This document shows positions 41,748 to 44,919 of a stretch of DNA of 44,919 nt, piece after piece; the first letter of the stretch is position 1, and the number at the start of each line of letters is the position of its first letter. The DNA is from Heterotrichella gracilis. Lineage: Eukaryota; Sar; Xanthophyceae; Tribonematales; Xanthonemataceae. The notes beneath the pieces are model-generated. The model saw only the letters and a program-made list of their open reading frames with translations, did not search any database and was not told where the DNA came from. Position numbers and translations under genes: made by a program. The stretch covers positions 1-44,919 of the forward strand of contig JAULBX010026674.1 of NCBI GenBank assembly GCA_032358255.1. The letters are read 5' to 3'.

Positions 41748-43896
41748 ATGGCTGATGCAGGTAGGTGGTGGGTGTGCACTAGTATGCACCAGTCAGGCCG
41801 TTGCACCACACCCCTCCACCTGGTGCCACCCTTATCTGTCAGGCGTAGTCCCAACCCCAGCCCCAATACCTGGCTACCTTGAAGCAACCCACCATTCCTC
41901 CATACCTGGGCTTCTCGCCCCTTGCTGTGCGTTGCACCTCCACTGACAGCAGTGTCGAGGCAACACAACCGCACCATCCACACCACCACCCAAGCTACTG
42001 TGTGTCATTTGCAACTACCTACAGCACACCATATGGCTACCTTCACACACACCCCACGAACCACACCTCACCAGACCCTGCGCCTGCTGTGGCACCGCCC
42101 ACCACGCGTGATGCTCGCTGCACTGCTTGCAACCCAGCTTGAATTCCCTGCCTAGCGAATAGCCCAATTGTAATAAATGTAACATTGCTAATTGATAGGC
42201 AGTTGGAGCCTGGGTTGGCAGCGCCCAGAACCCTCCCCCCTGCCTTGAATACCCTGCTTCCCTCCCACTGCAGAGATCACCCCCACGTCCCCCATGGCTG
42301 TGATCCGTGAGGAGGGCGGCGAGGAGGAGGACGTTGAGGCGCAGCTGGCAGCGGCTGACCTGTCGCCCCTGCGCGTCACCTTCTACGCATACAAGAGCGG
42401 CAGCGTGACACAGGCAGGTGGCGCACCCACATAGCAACCACGTCGTGTTGTACCTACATAGCCACCACTGTGCGTTGTGATGCACCTACATAGCCACCAC
42501 AGTGTGTTGTGATGCACCCACATAGCCACCACAATGTGATGAGGTGCACCTACAGAACAACCACATCCTGAGCCAGACAGGGGAAAATATGAAGAGTATA
42601 TTTATCTATATGTTTACTTGATCGTGTGCCAGGCTGGGGACAAGGCCGTGGTGTACCGCTTTGGCGCGGACAACTTCAGCCTTGACAAGGGGCCCGTGAT
42701 ATACCAGTTCCAGGGCAAGTTCCTCAAGCAGCAGCTCAAGGACGGCTTCTTCATCCTGGGGCCCGAGGGGCAGCAGTACAGCGAGGCACAGAAGCAAAAG
42801 TATGAGGCGCGCGTGTACAACGTCAAGGTAGGGGCCAGCCAGGGGGGTGGAGGGGTCCTAGAGGGGGCCACATAGGGTCAAGTCTAGGGTTTGTTTAGGG
42901 TGTACAACGTCAAGGTAGGGCCGCCCACAGGGCTGAAGGGGGGTCAAGTACAGCTTCCATCAGGTCCCACCATGGCAAAGCTCACAGTGCAACACACGCA
43001 CATTGGTGCCCGCCACGCCGCCTGTTCCTGTCCCCTTGGCTCGCGTAGCCACCTGCCCCTGCCCACCATGGTAATCTGCCACCAGCCACCACCCCCACCC
43101 CCTGCTTCGAAAGTGTCATTTTTCCGCCGCCATACCCCCTTTCCCCTGTGCAGGTTGGCGATCAGGCAGTGAAGGTGCGCGGCTACATGACGGTGTACCA
43201 GTTCCACTGGGGGGATGAGCGCTATGCGTGGCACGAGGTAAGGGTGGGGGAGGGAGGGGGCATGCGCTGCGGCTGGGGTGCCATGGCAAATGCTGAATGC
43301 GTGTGGGTCAAATGGGGGAAAGGAAGGAGTGTTGGGGCGGCATGTAGCGTCCATCTAGCATGCATTCCGCGGTTATGTTGTCCACCATGTATGTTGAGCA
43401 GCCTGTAGTGGCCGCCTACCTCATTGCCTGCTCCTGTGACCTCAGCACACAGCCCAGTCCCCTCATGAAACTGCAGAATTAGATTTTAAAAATGGTACAG
43501 CTGGAGGAGTGCCACCGCATTTCTCTTGTCGTGTGCCAAGCGTAAAGTTTTAACTGCAAGAATTATCGTTGATGGTGTTACATCATTATTAAATAATGAT
43601 AATAATAATCGTAATAATTAATCGTAATAATGAGTATCTCTTGTATGTTCTCATCCCCCCACCTCCTGCAGGACAAGCCCGGGGCGGTGTGGGGCTCGGG
43701 CTCCACCATACGCTGCCTGGAGCGCTCCTCCGACCGCGTGGTGGGGCGCATCAAGTACGTTGACGGCATGTGGAAGCTGTGCGACATCGACGTGTTTGAC
43801 GCAGCGCTGCAGCACATGGTGGTGGGCACAGGCATCCGCGTGTGCCAGGCATTCGACGCGCTCAACACCAACTCCCTGGTGGACATGTTCACATAG
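41748..43896 (+). CDS. Unrecognised 218-aa protein
   Basis: Exons: 41748-41760, 42274-42413, 42633-42827, 43154-43237, 43672-43896; joined frame of 218 aa. I do not recognise the family with confidence. The first coding exon is only 13 nt (M-A-D-A plus one base) and the next begins EITPTSPMAV after a 513-nt intron. An acidic N-terminal stretch (REEGGEEEDVEAQ) precedes a beta-rich body with AVVYRFGADNFSLDKGPVIY, KVRGYMTVYQFHWGDERYAW, WGSGSTIRCLERSSDRVVGR and VDGMWKLCDIDVFD. The alternating pattern of strands and turns recalls tubby-C/LURP-one-like folds, but this is only an impression. No signal peptide or membrane segment is seen. The second intron appears to use a GC donor (ACACAG|GCAGGT). 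The exon phases are otherwise all consistent. Confidence 0.75.
42420..42570 (+). repeat. Minisatellite in intron 2 of the 218-aa gene
   Basis: About five degenerate units of 30-36 nt with the core CACC(C/T)ACATAGC(C/A)ACCAC followed by a GT-rich part (GTGTGTTGTGATG). The array begins immediately after the donor of intron 2. Confidence 0.85.
42900..42920 (+). repeat. Exon echo of exon 3 end in the 218-aa gene
   Basis: A 21-nt perfect copy of 42813-42833: the last 15 nt of exon 3 (GTGTACAACGTCAAG) plus the donor GTAGGG. It lies 72 nt inside the intron. Confidence 0.92.
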
Positions 43897-44919
43897 GCAC
43901 ACCAGCAGGAGTGGCACAAGATACTGTACTCTACCCCCAGAGTAGGGCAGAGTGAGGTGACACAGCTCAGGAGTCAGGCACAAAGCAGTGTCTGGAGGTC
44001 GAGGCAGCAGATGCTTGGGCAGGCGAATGACTGCATGGGTATCAAGGGGGTTGAGCACAAGTAGGTCAGGATGGCATGCGGCCCTTAGCTCCCAGCCGGG
44101 GAGGGGAGAGGGGTCACATGGCATTCAACAAGCTCGACATAAGTCCCCCTAGGTAGGGGATCTGGTCACGTAGGGAGAATGTGGCCTAGGGGGCCCACAC
44201 GGCATGTGGGGGGCGGGTGCATCATGGCGATACCCAGCTCCAGCGGATCTGGTGTTTGGATGAGGGTCAAATAAAGAGGGAGTGAAGCAAGGGAGGGCGC
44301 CGGGGCTGTGTGGTCACAGGAACGGGTGGGGTGAGGGTGCCAGGGGGATGTGACTCCTGTGGAGGGGGCGGCATGTGGCTACTATGCTGGCATGGTGCTT
44401 CATAGTACCAGCCTGCCGCGCCAGCGATTGCCACCCTTGTGACGGCGGCATCATTATACCGCATGCATGTGTTAGAATATCCTTTGAACATCTCTTGCAA
44501 GCAACATTTTATCCCTTGCCAATGATTGCTTCGCTATGCCCACCACCTCGAGACACGGTTGCACATTATGACATTCAATGACATTGTGCCAGCATGGCAT
44601 GGCAGTGACTGCCGTGCCACAGTGGGAATCTTCTGCCACCCAGGTGAAGGCTGAGCCAGGCCAAGCCTGGTCAGACTCTGGGGTTGATGCAATGTGGTGA
44701 TGGCCAGGCCAGGGCCTTACCCTGGCCCTGGTAACTACCAGAGGGTTTTATTCAGGCTAAAGCACAAACGCACTAGCTAGTCAATTCAAGGGCTCAGGCT
44801 GAAGGTGCAGGTCACGGTGGTGTGAGTCAAGAGGGAAAATAAATGATACGATTGGTATATTGCCCCAGTGCAATATCTGACATTTATCAGAGTATCAAGG
44901 AACATATATTATGATTACA
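43897..44919. other. 3' flank with hairpins, no gene recognised
   Basis: Holds the 3' UTR of the 218-aa gene. Two perfect short hairpins occur near the end: CCAGGC-CAA-GCCTGG (44656-44670) and CCAGGGCC with a 7-nt loop and GGCCCTGG (44709-44731). No coding exon can be supported up to the window end. Confidence 0.45.

Noticed and set aside
42420..42570. CRISPR-like array
   Set aside because: Units are directly adjacent and degenerate without unique spacers, inside a eukaryotic intron; it is a minisatellite.

Overview
This window looks like nuclear DNA of a green alga (Chlorophyta). The evidence is high GC, genes split into many short exons by GT-AG introns, C-rich 3' splice sites, plant/algal gene types (a plastid-type carbamoyl phosphate synthase small subunit, a GT34 glycosyltransferase, a mitochondrial isobutyryl-CoA dehydrogenase), and frequent CCCTAAA motifs of the plant/algal telomere type inside introns. 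The species cannot be named from sequence alone.

Layout. (1) 233-3918 (+): 3' part of a heparinase II/III-like polysaccharide-lyase-fold gene with two apparent single-base frameshifts. (2) 5239-15463 (+): a complete DHX8/PRP22 DEAH-box spliceosomal helicase, 19 exons, 1176 aa. (3) 16360-18793 (+): carbamoyl phosphate synthase small subunit, 5 exons, 458 aa. (4) 18794-20320: gene-free, with a 133-bp near-perfect palindrome. (5) 20321-23783 (-): Gfo/Idh/MocA oxidoreductase, 7 exons, 360 aa. (6) 24875-25960 and 27904-29088 (+): tandem FkbM-type methyltransferase paralogues with uninterrupted coding regions and N-terminal signal-like segments. (7) 30088-30927 (+): single-exon MYND zinc-finger protein. 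(8) 31434-35524 (-): isobutyryl-CoA dehydrogenase (ACAD8 type), 8 exons, 448 aa. (9) 36827-39994 (+): GT34 glycosyltransferase, 7 exons, 423 aa. (10) 41748-43896 (+): unrecognised 218-aa protein, 5 exons, with a 13-nt first coding exon and a probable GC-AG intron. All exon phases were checked by hand. Every multi-exon gene except the first joins into one open frame.

The genes do not form a pathway; this is a typical eukaryotic mixed neighbourhood (splicing, pyrimidine/arginine synthesis, valine breakdown, glycan synthesis, secreted or lumenal methyltransferases).

The most unusual signal lies in the introns. At least eleven introns in five genes contain a degenerate copy of the neighbouring exon edge, usually with its splice site ('exon echoes'), as if short segments spanning exon-intron junctions are repeatedly duplicated in tandem. 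A second recurrent signal is the AAACCCTA/CCCTAAA motif close to 3' splice sites, where it could supply the branch-point sequence. I found no rRNA, tRNA, CRISPR array or complete transposon.
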